A stretch of DNA of 64,000 nucleotides, taken from JASTVH01 sp042862465 (lineage in GTDB: Bacteria; Pseudomonadota; Gammaproteobacteria; Pseudomonadales; Oleiphilaceae). The translations under genes were made by a program, and so were the position numbers. How positions within the stretch are numbered: position 1 is the stretch's first letter; the number at the start of each line of letters is the position of its first letter. Of the stretch, positions 51,988-59,873 are shown piece after piece. Below the pieces are notes generated by a model. The model made no database searches. It was not told the origin of the DNA and worked only from the letters and a program-made list of their open reading frames with translations. Location: NCBI GenBank assembly GCA_042862465.1, contig JASTVH010000004.1, positions 1 through 64,000 on the forward strand, read 5' to 3'.

Positions 51988-52946
51988 TATCCCTCCCGAC
52001 CCTTCCCAGTCTTTCCCCCACTTTCTCCCGCATAGCGATCATCCAGCACCTCGCCAATGCGGTGGGGAATGCCGTCCGCCTGTTCAATCGCTGCTTCCAG
52101 CAGGGCCCGCTGTATTTCAACGTCGGGGTGACGCTGGCGGATCTGCTCCAGTTCCCGCTCGGCGTCAGACCATAGACGGTCGGTGCGCTCGGGGGTCAGC
52201 TTCTGATTCTCGCTGTGGACTTCGATCCACAACTCCTGGCCCTGCACTCCCAGTTTCACCGGCTCGTCGACGATAGAGACGGCCGTGCCCTTACCCACTT
52301 CCCAGACCAGTCGGCTGATGTCCTCGTTGTACATGCGAATGCAGCCGTGACTGACCTGCATGCCGATACCGAACTGCTTGTTGGTGCCGTGGATCAGGTA
52401 GCCCTGTTCCGCCAGCTGCAGGGCGTAGGGCCCCAGGGGGTTTTCCGGTCCGGCCGGAATCTTGGCCGGCAGTGGATCCCCATTGGCGGCGTATTCGTCA
52501 CGAACGCTCTGGGGCGGATACCAGGTGGGGGATTCCAGGCGCATCGTGACTTGTGTCTTTGTCAGCGGGGAGGGGTTCTGTGAGGTGCCCACCCCGACAG
52601 GATAGGTCTCCACCTGGTCGCCCTTGAAATAATACAGCCGGAATTCCGCCAGATTGATGACAATGCCCTGCCGCGGCGCGGAGGGTAGTACGTAGCGGGT
52701 GGGCAGCACCACCTGGGTCCCATCGCCGGGCAGCCAGGGATCGACGTCAGGGTTGGCATGCACCAGCTCCAGGTACCCGAGGCTCTCGCGTTCCCCAAGC
52801 TCGGCAAAGGTGTCCTCGTAGTTCGCTACCAGGACTTGCAGGTTGCCGACCACCGAAGCTGTCGGCGACAACGTAAAGGTGCGCGCCACGGCCAGGGACG
52901 GCAGCAGGCTGAGCAACAGTAACCAGCGGCGGGTTTGGGAGCGCAT
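51987..52946 (-). CDS. LysM/YkuD L,D-transpeptidase (ErfK/YbiS type)
   Basis: This exported protein of about 319 residues has a LysM-like N-terminal part (NLQVLVANYEDTFAELGERE) and a YkuD catalytic domain. The domain includes INLAEFRLYYFKGDQVETYP, QGYLIHGTNKQFGIGMQVSH and the catalytic SHGCIRMYNEDIS. Enzymes of this group attach Lpp to peptidoglycan or cross-link it. ATG 52946 begins a good signal peptide (RRWLLLLSLLPSLAVA); upstream ATGs up to 52982 are possible. It faces the Lpp-like gene. Confidence 0.85.
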   Translation of the reverse strand: MRSQTRRWLLLLSLLPSLAVARTFTLSPTASVVGNLQVLVANYEDTFAELGERESLGYLELVHANPDVDPWLPGDGTQVVLPTRYVLPSAPRQGIVINLAEFRLYYFKGDQVETYPVGVGTSQNPSPLTKTQVTMRLESPTWYPPQSVRDEYAANGDPLPAKIPAGPENPLGPYALQLAEQGYLIHGTNKQFGIGMQVSHGCIRMYNEDISRLVWEVGKGTAVSIVDEPVKLGVQGQELWIEVHSENQKLTPERTDRLWSDAERELEQIRQRHPDVEIQRALLEAAIEQADGIPHRIGEVLDDRYAGESGGKTGKGREG

Positions 52947-53059
52947 GAACGACTCGACAGCAGTGTTGGACATCCACATCATGGGCACAAGATATACAGC
53001 GGCGCTCCGTCGGTCCAGTCTGGGAAACTCACGATGGCTGTACCCGACCGATGGCGTTC

Positions 53060-54427
53060 CTAGCCAATCTGGATCTCCGCTTCGGCATGCCGGATCATGG
53101 AGCGTCGTGGCGTCGCCAGCAGGAAGGCCAGCGTCAGCGGCCCCAGGCGGCCCACAAACATGACCACCATCAGCACCCACTGCGACAGGGTGGAGAGTTC
53201 AGGCGTCAGCCCCCGTGATAGCCCCACGGTGCCAAAGGCGGAAACCACCTCGAAGACGACGTCCAGGTAATCGGCTTTCTCCGTCACCGTCAGCATGAAG
53301 ATGCCCAGGAATACCACCATCATGGCCATGACGCTCACGGCCAGGGCCTTCAGGACGGTTTCGCTGGGGATGCCGCGTCCGAACAGGGTTGGGGCCTGAT
53401 AGCGCCGTATGAAGCTCCAGGTGGCTGACAGCAGCACGACAAAGGTATTGATCTTGATACCGCTGCCGGTGCTGTTGGAGCCGGCGCCGATAAACATCAA
53501 CAGGATCAGGATCATGCAGGTGGAGTGGTTGAGGGCACCAATATCCACCGTGTTGAAGCCGGCCGTCCGCGGCGTCGTGGCCTGGAACCAGGCGGCCCAC
53601 AATTGCTCGCCCCAGCCGTCCATGCCCTCCAGGGTGGCGGGGTTGTCCGATTCCAGCAGCAGGATCAAGACCATGGCCGCCACGTTGAGGCCCACGGTAG
53701 TATAGAGCACCAGACGGGTGTTGATGGGCAGATGGCCCTGTTCCCGATAGCTGATGAGGCTGACCATGACGGCAAAGCCGAGACCGCCGAGCACATAGAG
53801 TGCACTGATCACCAGATTGATGCCGAAGCTCCCGGAATAATCCATCAGGCTGTTGGCTGACAGGCCGAAGCCGGCGTTGTTGAAGGCCGAGATCGAATGG
53901 AACAGCGCCCACCAGCTGCCCTTGCTCCAGCCCATGTCGGGAATCCAGAATATGGCCAGCAGGACGAAACCCACGGCCTCCAGGGTCAGGGCCATGCGCA
54001 GTACGGCCATACTGGTTTTCTTGACGCTGGAAAGGCTGGTCTGGTTGATGGCCTCCCGGGCCACCAGCTCGTGACGCAGGCTGATACGGTGGCCCAGCAT
54101 CAGCAGCGTGACGACTGAAAAGGTCATCAGGCCCAGGCCGCCAGCCTGAATCAGCAGCATCAGGACCAGTTCACCCCACAAGGTAAAGTGGCCTCCCACA
54201 TCCACCGTTACCAGACCGGTGACCGTCACCGCCGAGGTCGCGGTAAACAGCGCCTCCTGCCAGCCCACCGGCTGTTGGAGGCAGATGGGCAGCTTGAGCA
54301 GCAGGGTGCCCAGCAGAATCAGGAACAGAAAACCCCCGGCCAGTATGGTTGGGGGGCTCGCCCGCCAGATCCGTTCGTAGGACCGCAGGCCGTAGCGCGG
54401 CAATCGGCTGGGATTCCAGCGGGTCAT
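53060..54427 (-). CDS. ktrB: Ktr potassium channel subunit
   Basis: This 455-residue TrkH/KtrB-family membrane protein has repeated pore segments (ATSAVTVTGLVTVD, SAFNNAGFGLSANSL, TTPRTAGFNTVDIG, SAFGTVGLSRGLTP) each with the K+-selectivity Gly. It uses Na+- or H+-driven K+ uptake, controlled by KtrA. Its start overlaps the ktrA stop by four bases. Confidence 0.9.
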   Translation of the reverse strand: MTRWNPSRLPRYGLRSYERIWRASPPTILAGGFLFLILLGTLLLKLPICLQQPVGWQEALFTATSAVTVTGLVTVDVGGHFTLWGELVLMLLIQAGGLGLMTFSVVTLLMLGHRISLRHELVAREAINQTSLSSVKKTSMAVLRMALTLEAVGFVLLAIFWIPDMGWSKGSWWALFHSISAFNNAGFGLSANSLMDYSGSFGINLVISALYVLGGLGFAVMVSLISYREQGHLPINTRLVLYTTVGLNVAAMVLILLLESDNPATLEGMDGWGEQLWAAWFQATTPRTAGFNTVDIGALNHSTCMILILLMFIGAGSNSTGSGIKINTFVVLLSATWSFIRRYQAPTLFGRGIPSETVLKALAVSVMAMMVVFLGIFMLTVTEKADYLDVVFEVVSAFGTVGLSRGLTPELSTLSQWVLMVVMFVGRLGPLTLAFLLATPRRSMIRHAEAEIQIG

Positions 54428-55074
54428 AGGGTGTCGGCCATCGACTTCAGTTGGTCGAGCGGCCCGCAGAGCACCAGCTTGTCACGTTCCTGGACGGTGT
54501 ACTGGGGATCCGGACGCAGGTTCATTTTCTCGCTGCGCTTGATGGCCAGCACGTGCACTTCCGATTCGGCGTTTTCCAGCAACTCCTCGACGGTGCGGTC
54601 CGACAATCCCTCGCCGGCTTCCACCTCGACCACGAAGTAGTCATCCCCCAGCGCCAGGTAATCCCGGATCATCGGGTAGTTGAGCGCCTGTGCGGCCCGC
54701 AGTCCCATTTCATATTCCGGGTGGATGATGCGGGTGGCGCCGAGCTTCGCCAGGATGCGGTGATGATCGAGGGTAATCGCCTTGACCCAGACATCCTCCA
54801 TGCCCATGTCCTTCAGGTGCAGGGTGCACAGCAGGCTGGCTTCGAGGTTCTCGCCGATGGCCACCATGATGCTGTCGAAATTCTCGACATTGAGTTCCTT
54901 CAGCGCCTGTTCGTTGGTGGCGTCGGCAATGACAGCATAGGTCAGCTCATTGGACATCCGGTCCACGGCCTGCTGGCTGATGTCGGCACCCAGGACTTCA
55001 TGCCCCAGCCGAATCAGCTCGCGGGCCACGGTGCGGCCGAACGTGCCCAGCCCTATCACCGCGAATTTGCTCAT
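54424..55074 (-). CDS. ktrA: Ktr potassium uptake regulatory subunit
   Basis: This 216-residue cytosolic ring protein has an N-terminal RCK/TrkA nucleotide-binding fold (KFAVIGLGTFGRTVAREL) and a C-terminal ligand domain (TVQERDKLVLCGPLDQLKS). It gates KtrB in response to ATP/ADP. AAAGGAACAGG lies before ATG 55074. Paired with ktrB; the TrkH gene at 59.9 kb provides a second K+ route. Confidence 0.9.
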   Translation of the reverse strand: MSKFAVIGLGTFGRTVARELIRLGHEVLGADISQQAVDRMSNELTYAVIADATNEQALKELNVENFDSIMVAIGENLEASLLCTLHLKDMGMEDVWVKAITLDHHRILAKLGATRIIHPEYEMGLRAAQALNYPMIRDYLALGDDYFVVEVEAGEGLSDRTVEELLENAESEVHVLAIKRSEKMNLRPDPQYTVQERDKLVLCGPLDQLKSMADTL

Positions 55075-55162
55075 AGTGCCTGTTCCTTTTTGGCTTGTGC
55101 GGTTTGATCGTGGCACTTGCTGCGCTTCCGGTCCAGCCCCTGTGGCCGCTCCCCGTGCAAAC

Positions 55163-55720
55163 CTACGGCAGCCACCAGCTGCTGATGCCCAGCACAATGA
55201 AAACCAGGCAGGCGCTGATGCGCAACGTTTTCAGGGGTAGCTTGGCCAGAATCGTCTGCGCCGCGATCAGCACCGGGACATTGGCGAGCAGCATGCCCAG
55301 GGTGGTCCCCGAGATCACGGCGAAAAGACTGTTGTAGTTGGCCGCCAGAACGATGGTCGCCACCTGGGTCTTGTCGCCGATTTCAGCGAGGAATAACAGG
55401 ATGGTGGTGGCGAGGAAAGGGCCGTAGCGGAGCAGTGGACTGTCCGGTTTCTCATCGTCGTCGGGAATCAGGACCCACAGTCCAATCAGGATAAAGCTCA
55501 CGCCGACAATGGGGCCCAGCCAGCCCTCGGGGATCCAGTGCGTCAGCCAGTCACCCAGCCAGGCGGAAATGCCGTGATTGATGAGGGTGGCGATCAGGAT
55601 GCCGGCCAGGATGGCCCAGTGATTGCGGTAGCGGGCGGCGAGGAACAGGGTCAGCAACTGGGTTTTGTCGCCCATCTCGGCAATGGCAACGCCCAGGGTT
55701 GAGGCCAGGAAAGCTTCCAT
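55163..55720 (-). CDS. GDT1/UPF0016 manganese exporter-like protein
   Basis: This 185-residue membrane protein has two repeats of the family signature ExGDKT: AIAEMGDKTQLLTLFLAARY and LFLAEIGDKTQVATIVLAAN. Family members move Mn2+ or Ca2+ against cations. ATG 55720 is chosen because the longer frame would enter the upstream riboswitch. A yybP-ykoY element precedes it, which supports a Mn2+ role. Confidence 0.9.
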   Translation of the reverse strand: MEAFLASTLGVAIAEMGDKTQLLTLFLAARYRNHWAILAGILIATLINHGISAWLGDWLTHWIPEGWLGPIVGVSFILIGLWVLIPDDDEKPDSPLLRYGPFLATTILLFLAEIGDKTQVATIVLAANYNSLFAVISGTTLGMLLANVPVLIAAQTILAKLPLKTLRISACLVFIVLGISSWWLP

Positions 55721-55789
55721 CGGGATACTCCGGGGGCGGGAAGGTTCAAAGACGCACGGATACACGCCAATCGTCCCGCCCCGGGTGCG

Positions 55790-55930
55790 ATTGGGGTATC
55801 CGGGTCTCGTCAATCCCGGTGTCCGGCAGAGGGGACACCCGGTGGGACTCGGCGACCATGAAGCCGGGCTTCAAGTCTGTTGACCGCCGATCCTGCTTTT
55901 CGGTTGCAGGAAGACTACTCCCCCAGAAGT
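55790..55930 (-). promoter_or_regulatory. yybP-ykoY manganese riboswitch
   Basis: On the minus strand the leader of the GDT1 gene contains GGGGGAGTAG (55924-55915), then GGTCAACAGACTTG, and finally TTGACGAGACCCGG (about 55814-55800). These are the conserved sequences of the yybP-ykoY RNA, which binds Mn2+ and often turns on exporter genes. Stems between them are GC-rich. It is about 80 bases before the start codon. Position and matching motifs make the identification strong, though the exact ends are approximate. Confidence 0.85.
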
Positions 55931-55976
55931 GGCTGAATTGTAAGGGATGCCTGGTGGGAGGGCAAGCGTTGGCACT

Positions 55977-57404
55977 TCAGCCTGCGTCCGAGGCCCGTGC
56001 GCCGACTTCCGATTCGCCATGCCTCATCCGCCAGATCGGCACCACGGCCACCAGCCCGCACACGGCAATCAGCCACCAGGCGGCATGATAGGCCTGCAAC
56101 GCCGGCTGACCGACCGGGTTGGTGGGACCGTACTCGATCAGGATCGCCAGCAGGTTGACCCCGAAGGCACCGCCGATCTGACGGGCGAAGTTGAGGGTGC
56201 TGGAGCCGTGGCCCAGGTCGACTTCATTCAGGGGATTGAGCGCGGCAGTGCTCAGCGCCGGCATCAGCAGGGCCAGGCCGATCCGCCCCAGCACCGCGAA
56301 GCCGGCCAGGGCGAGGAAGCCGGTTTGCGCCGGCGCCAGGGCAAAGCAGGCGGCGGAGAGGGAAAATGTCACCAGACCGGCGACGACCAGGGCACGATTG
56401 CTGGAGCGGTCGGCCCAGCGTCCGGAGATCGGGAACAGAATGCCCAGCGCCACCCCGGCCGGGAGCATGAGGAGTCCCGCATCCGTGGCGCTGAAAGCCA
56501 GGGCCGTCTGGGCAAACAGCGGAATCAGGTAAGTGGAGCCGAACAGGCTCAGCCCCAGTACCAGCCCGCCCCAGCAGGTGCGGCGAAAGGCGCTGTTGCG
56601 GAACAGGTGCAGCTTGATCAGGGGGTGCGAGACCCGCCGCTGGCGCCGCACGAAGGCCCACAGCAGAGCTGTGGCGCCCAGCCCTTCGGTCAGGGTCCGT
56701 GCCAGTTCGGCGGTGCCGTGCTGCAGGAGATTCAGGGCGTCCAGACTCAGGGCCAGAAAGCCGGCCAGGGCCAGGAAGCCCCAGGCATCGAAATGATACG
56801 CTGGCCGCCCCTCGGGGCGTCCCGGGAGATAGCGGAGGGCCATGAAAATCCCCGCCAGGGTGACCGGGGCGGGCGCGAAGAACACGTAGCGCCAGCTCCA
56901 GTTATCGACAATGAAACCGCCCAGAACCGGTCCCAGGGCGGGCGCCAGGATCACCCCGACGCCATAGATGCCCATGGCCCGGCCGCGCTCCTCGCGGGGG
57001 AACACCCGGAACACCACATACATCGCCAGCGGTTGCATGACGCCGGCTGCGGCGCCCTGCAGGATGCGGCTCAGGATCAGCCAGCCGAGGCTGCCACTGA
57101 AGCCGCCCCCGATCGAGGCCACGGTAAACAGCGTCATGGCCAGCGGCAGGGTGCGGCGTACGCCCCAGTGGTCGATCAGCCAGCCGGTGGTGAGCATGGT
57201 GGCGGTCATGGCCGCCAGAAATCCGGTGACGACCCAGTGCGCCTGGCCCTGGGCCACGCTGAAATGCAGCATGATATCGGGCAGGGCCACATTGACGATG
57301 GTGGCGGTCAGCACCGTGGCCATGGTTCCGAGCATCACGGTGCCAACGGCCAACCAGCGCCAGTAAGGACCAAAACGGTCTTCGAGGCGAGCCTGGTCGG
57401 TCAC
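55977..57404 (-). CDS. DHA2-family MFS drug efflux carrier
   Basis: This 475-residue EmrB/QacA-like major facilitator has about 14 membrane segments and the family motifs ATIVNVALPDIM, WVVTGFLAAMTAT, GWLIDHWGVRRTLPLAM and ALGPVLGGFIVDNWSWRYVF. It would export toxic organic molecules with protons. It lies 76 bases downstream of a MarR gene in the same direction, so it is probably repressed by it. Confidence 0.87.
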   Translation of the reverse strand: MTDQARLEDRFGPYWRWLAVGTVMLGTMATVLTATIVNVALPDIMLHFSVAQGQAHWVVTGFLAAMTATMLTTGWLIDHWGVRRTLPLAMTLFTVASIGGGFSGSLGWLILSRILQGAAAGVMQPLAMYVVFRVFPREERGRAMGIYGVGVILAPALGPVLGGFIVDNWSWRYVFFAPAPVTLAGIFMALRYLPGRPEGRPAYHFDAWGFLALAGFLALSLDALNLLQHGTAELARTLTEGLGATALLWAFVRRQRRVSHPLIKLHLFRNSAFRRTCWGGLVLGLSLFGSTYLIPLFAQTALAFSATDAGLLMLPAGVALGILFPISGRWADRSSNRALVVAGLVTFSLSAACFALAPAQTGFLALAGFAVLGRIGLALLMPALSTAALNPLNEVDLGHGSSTLNFARQIGGAFGVNLLAILIEYGPTNPVGQPALQAYHAAWWLIAVCGLVAVVPIWRMRHGESEVGARASDAG

Positions 57405-57480
57405 GGTGGATCCTGTGTTTCTGGCGAGCGTTAAGAAGCGGCCGGTCTGGTGTGGACCGGCCCGGTGGTGGCGGCGAGGA

Positions 57481-57909
57481 TTAAGACGAGGCTTTTTCGG
57501 CGTTGTCGAGAATGCGGTCGAAAACGCTCAGACAGGTCTTGAGTTCACTCTCGCTGACACCGTCCATCAGTTGATTACGCAGGCCCTGGGCGCGTTCGTC
57601 AAGGTCGGCCATGAACTGCTCGCCCTGAGAGGTCAGGTGCAGTCTGCGGGCACGACGGTCCTTATCGCAGGGACGACGCTCAATCAGCTGCTGGGATTCC
57701 AGGTTGTCCAGAAGGCGAACCAGGGTCGGATTCTCGATCGCCATCAGGTTCGCCAGCTCACGCTGTGTGACACCTTCACCGCCGCGATGCAGGTACACCA
57801 TGGTGGTCCACCGGGCCTGTGTGACGCCCAGGTCTTTCAGACGCTCGTCCAGCAACTTGCGCCATCGTCGTGAAATGCGGGCCAGGGCAAAGGGAAACTG
57901 CTCTCTCAT
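57481..57909 (-). CDS. MarR/SlyA-family transcriptional regulator
   Basis: This 142-residue winged-helix regulator shows GVTQARWTTMVYLHRGGEGV, the recognition region QRELANLMAIENPTLVRLLD and the wing with CDKDRRARRLHLT. AGGAG sits ahead of ATG 57909, while the frame extends upstream. A palindromic operator is in its promoter region (58011-58035). It likely represses itself and the DHA2 carrier downstream, with an effector that is not known. Confidence 0.88.
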   Translation of the reverse strand: MREQFPFALARISRRWRKLLDERLKDLGVTQARWTTMVYLHRGGEGVTQRELANLMAIENPTLVRLLDNLESQQLIERRPCDKDRRARRLHLTSQGEQFMADLDERAQGLRNQLMDGVSESELKTCLSVFDRILDNAEKASS

Positions 57910-58010
57910 AGTCTGGTCTTCTCCTGTGAAAATCTTTTCTCTCATGTTCATGGGGCCAACCTCGCTGAACTGTCGGTGTGTCAGAGCCGGCCAGGCAAAA
58001 AATGACTCAA

Positions 58011-58035
58011 CGTTCAATTTATCGTGTTTTGAACG
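58011..58035. promoter_or_regulatory. Putative MarR operator palindrome
   Basis: CGTTCAA and TTGAACG are perfect inverted repeats separated by 11 bases, about 100 bases upstream of marR in the divergent gap. Size and place suit a MarR dimer. Confidence 0.6.
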
Positions 58036-58051
58036 AAAAATCAGTAGCCTA

Positions 58052-58079
58052 TTGCGACTATTAACTTTTCTTTTACAAT
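58052..58079 (+). promoter_or_regulatory. Promoter of the DUF3565 gene
   Basis: TTGCGA and TACAAT are 16 bases apart on the plus strand. The predicted transcript would begin about at the ATG 58086, leaving almost no leader. Confidence 0.45.
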
Positions 58080-58085
58080 TGCTCC

Positions 58086-58310
58086 ATGTCCGAACCACCA
58101 ATGCGCCCCATGACCGGGTTTCACCGGGATGAGGACGGCGACTGGGTTGCCGAACTGGCTTGCGGCCACAATCAGCATGTGCGCCACAAGCCGCCATTTA
58201 TCAATCGTCCCTGGACGCAAAGCGAGCAGGGACGCCGTGGCCGTCTGGGCCAGTGCCTGCCCTGTCGCAAATGCGAACGGGGCGAGCCGCCGGATCAGCC
58301 TGCCGAGTGA
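58086..58310 (+). CDS. DUF3565 protein
   Basis: This 74-residue zinc-ribbon-like protein has MTGFHRDEDGDWVAELACGH and CLPCRKCERG, with four conserved cysteine/histidine positions of DUF3565. Function unknown. Starts at 58101 and 58110 are possible. Its end overlaps the convergent MFS gene by 16 bases. Confidence 0.82.
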   Translation: MSEPPMRPMTGFHRDEDGDWVAELACGHNQHVRHKPPFINRPWTQSEQGRRGRLGQCLPCRKCERGEPPDQPAE

Positions 58311-59596
58311 GCGGCCTCGCGGTGGGCGCTTTCGTCATACGCCTCCCACGTCTGGTCGAATTCGTGGAACTCCTCGTTGCGCGGGTCGATTTCCGCAATG
58401 ATGCCCGCGGAATCGGCCGGCGTCGGAATATAGTGTTCCTGTTCCTCCAGGGGAACGTCGGCACTGCTTTCAATCCGGTAAGCCAATACCCCACATAACA
58501 GTACGAGGATGGCGGCATTTCCGATGAATAGCCCCATGGGGCCCAGCAGGCTCATGGCCGCCGAACTGACAACGGGGCCAATGCAGCTGCCCACGCCATA
58601 GCTGAGCAACAGGGTGGTGCTGGCCGGCACGATTTCATGGTGCTCCATGCGGTCATTGGTGATGGCCACGGCAATGGGGTAGATGGCCGCGGCCAGCCCC
58701 ATGAAAATGCCCACACTGGGCAGCAGGACACTAAAGCCCAGCGGCCCGAAGAAGGCGGCCAGCAAACTGCTCCCCCCGGCGACCGCCGCCACCACCATCA
58801 GCACCCGGCGACGGTTGAAGCGATCACAGACCAGGCCCACCGGCCAGGCAAAGATCATTGCCGTCACGATGGCAATCGCCATGAAGGTGGACAACTTGCC
58901 CGCCTCCAGTCCGATCTGGTTGGCATAAACCGGCCCCATGGCGTAAAACGAACTGATCATCAATCCCCCCACCAGGGCGCCTATCAGCCCCGAGGGCGCC
59001 GTCCTGAACAGCGTCGAGAACGCCATGCGCCGAGCGCTTTCGATGTGTGGCGCCGCCCGCCGTGTCATGGACAGGGGCACCAGGGCCAGCACCAATAGCA
59101 GCGCCGCAACCGAGAACGGCTCAAAGCTTTTGATGTCACCGACGTTGATCAGCAGTTGCCCGCCGGCGGTCGACAGGAAAAAGATCACCTGATACACCGC
59201 GAACAGGGTCGCCCGGTTGCGGTTGGTGGCGGTTGCGCTGAACCAGCTTTCCATCACCAGCATTAGGCCGGCCATGGCGAACCCGCCGACACCGCGCAAA
59301 ACCGCCCATAACGGCGCTTCCACGGCGAACGGGTAGATCAGTGCGGTGGCGGCCAGCATGGAGCAGAAGACGGCAAAGGCGCGGATATGGCCGGCTCTTT
59401 CCACGATTCGCGGGCCAAACAGCGTGCCAAAGACAAAGCCGACCGAGTAACAGACCAGTACCCAACCAATGACAGTGGTGCCAAGGGCCTCTACACTCAT
59501 ACGCACGCCCAGCAACGTCATCAGAAAGGCGTTTCCACTGACCAGAAGAATAATGCTGAAAATCAGTGACGAGAGCGATTGGACTATCCGCGTCAT
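58295..59596 (-). CDS. MFS transporter, YcaD-like
   Basis: This 433-residue carrier of about 12 membrane segments resembles the YcaD-type major facilitators, with WVLVCYSVGFVFGTLFGPRI and MESWFSATATNRNRATLFAV. The C-terminal tail is acidic and hydrophilic. Substrate unknown. It stands alone on the minus strand; the 277-base gap to TrkH holds no gene that I can support. Confidence 0.82.
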   Translation of the reverse strand: MTRIVQSLSSLIFSIILLVSGNAFLMTLLGVRMSVEALGTTVIGWVLVCYSVGFVFGTLFGPRIVERAGHIRAFAVFCSMLAATALIYPFAVEAPLWAVLRGVGGFAMAGLMLVMESWFSATATNRNRATLFAVYQVIFFLSTAGGQLLINVGDIKSFEPFSVAALLLVLALVPLSMTRRAAPHIESARRMAFSTLFRTAPSGLIGALVGGLMISSFYAMGPVYANQIGLEAGKLSTFMAIAIVTAMIFAWPVGLVCDRFNRRRVLMVVAAVAGGSSLLAAFFGPLGFSVLLPSVGIFMGLAAAIYPIAVAITNDRMEHHEIVPASTTLLLSYGVGSCIGPVVSSAAMSLLGPMGLFIGNAAILVLLCGVLAYRIESSADVPLEEQEHYIPTPADSAGIIAEIDPRNEEFHEFDQTWEAYDESAHREAAHSAG

Positions 59597-59873
59597 CGGA
59601 CCTCCGGGCCATGAACGCTGGTGAGTGAACAGGGCTTGGCTCTGATTTGCGACGCCACATCGGTTTCAGCCCTGGTCTTGGCGCCAATCATGTTCCATTG
59701 CGAACAGTGTAGGGAGCTATCTAGCCCCCTCCCATACGCATTTCCCGCAAGGCCTGTTCCGGGAGGGCAAGCGCGGGAGTACACAAAAACCCGGCCATCT
59801 TGCCTTTTAGGCTTGAGTTGCCCGGTGTATTACGGCATGTTGAGCGACTTTCGATCTGGCGCAGCGTGATTGC

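Noticed and set aside
55947..57434. 495-codon open frame opposite the DHA2 carrier
   Set aside because: The translation is Gln/Gly-rich and typical of an antisense shadow.
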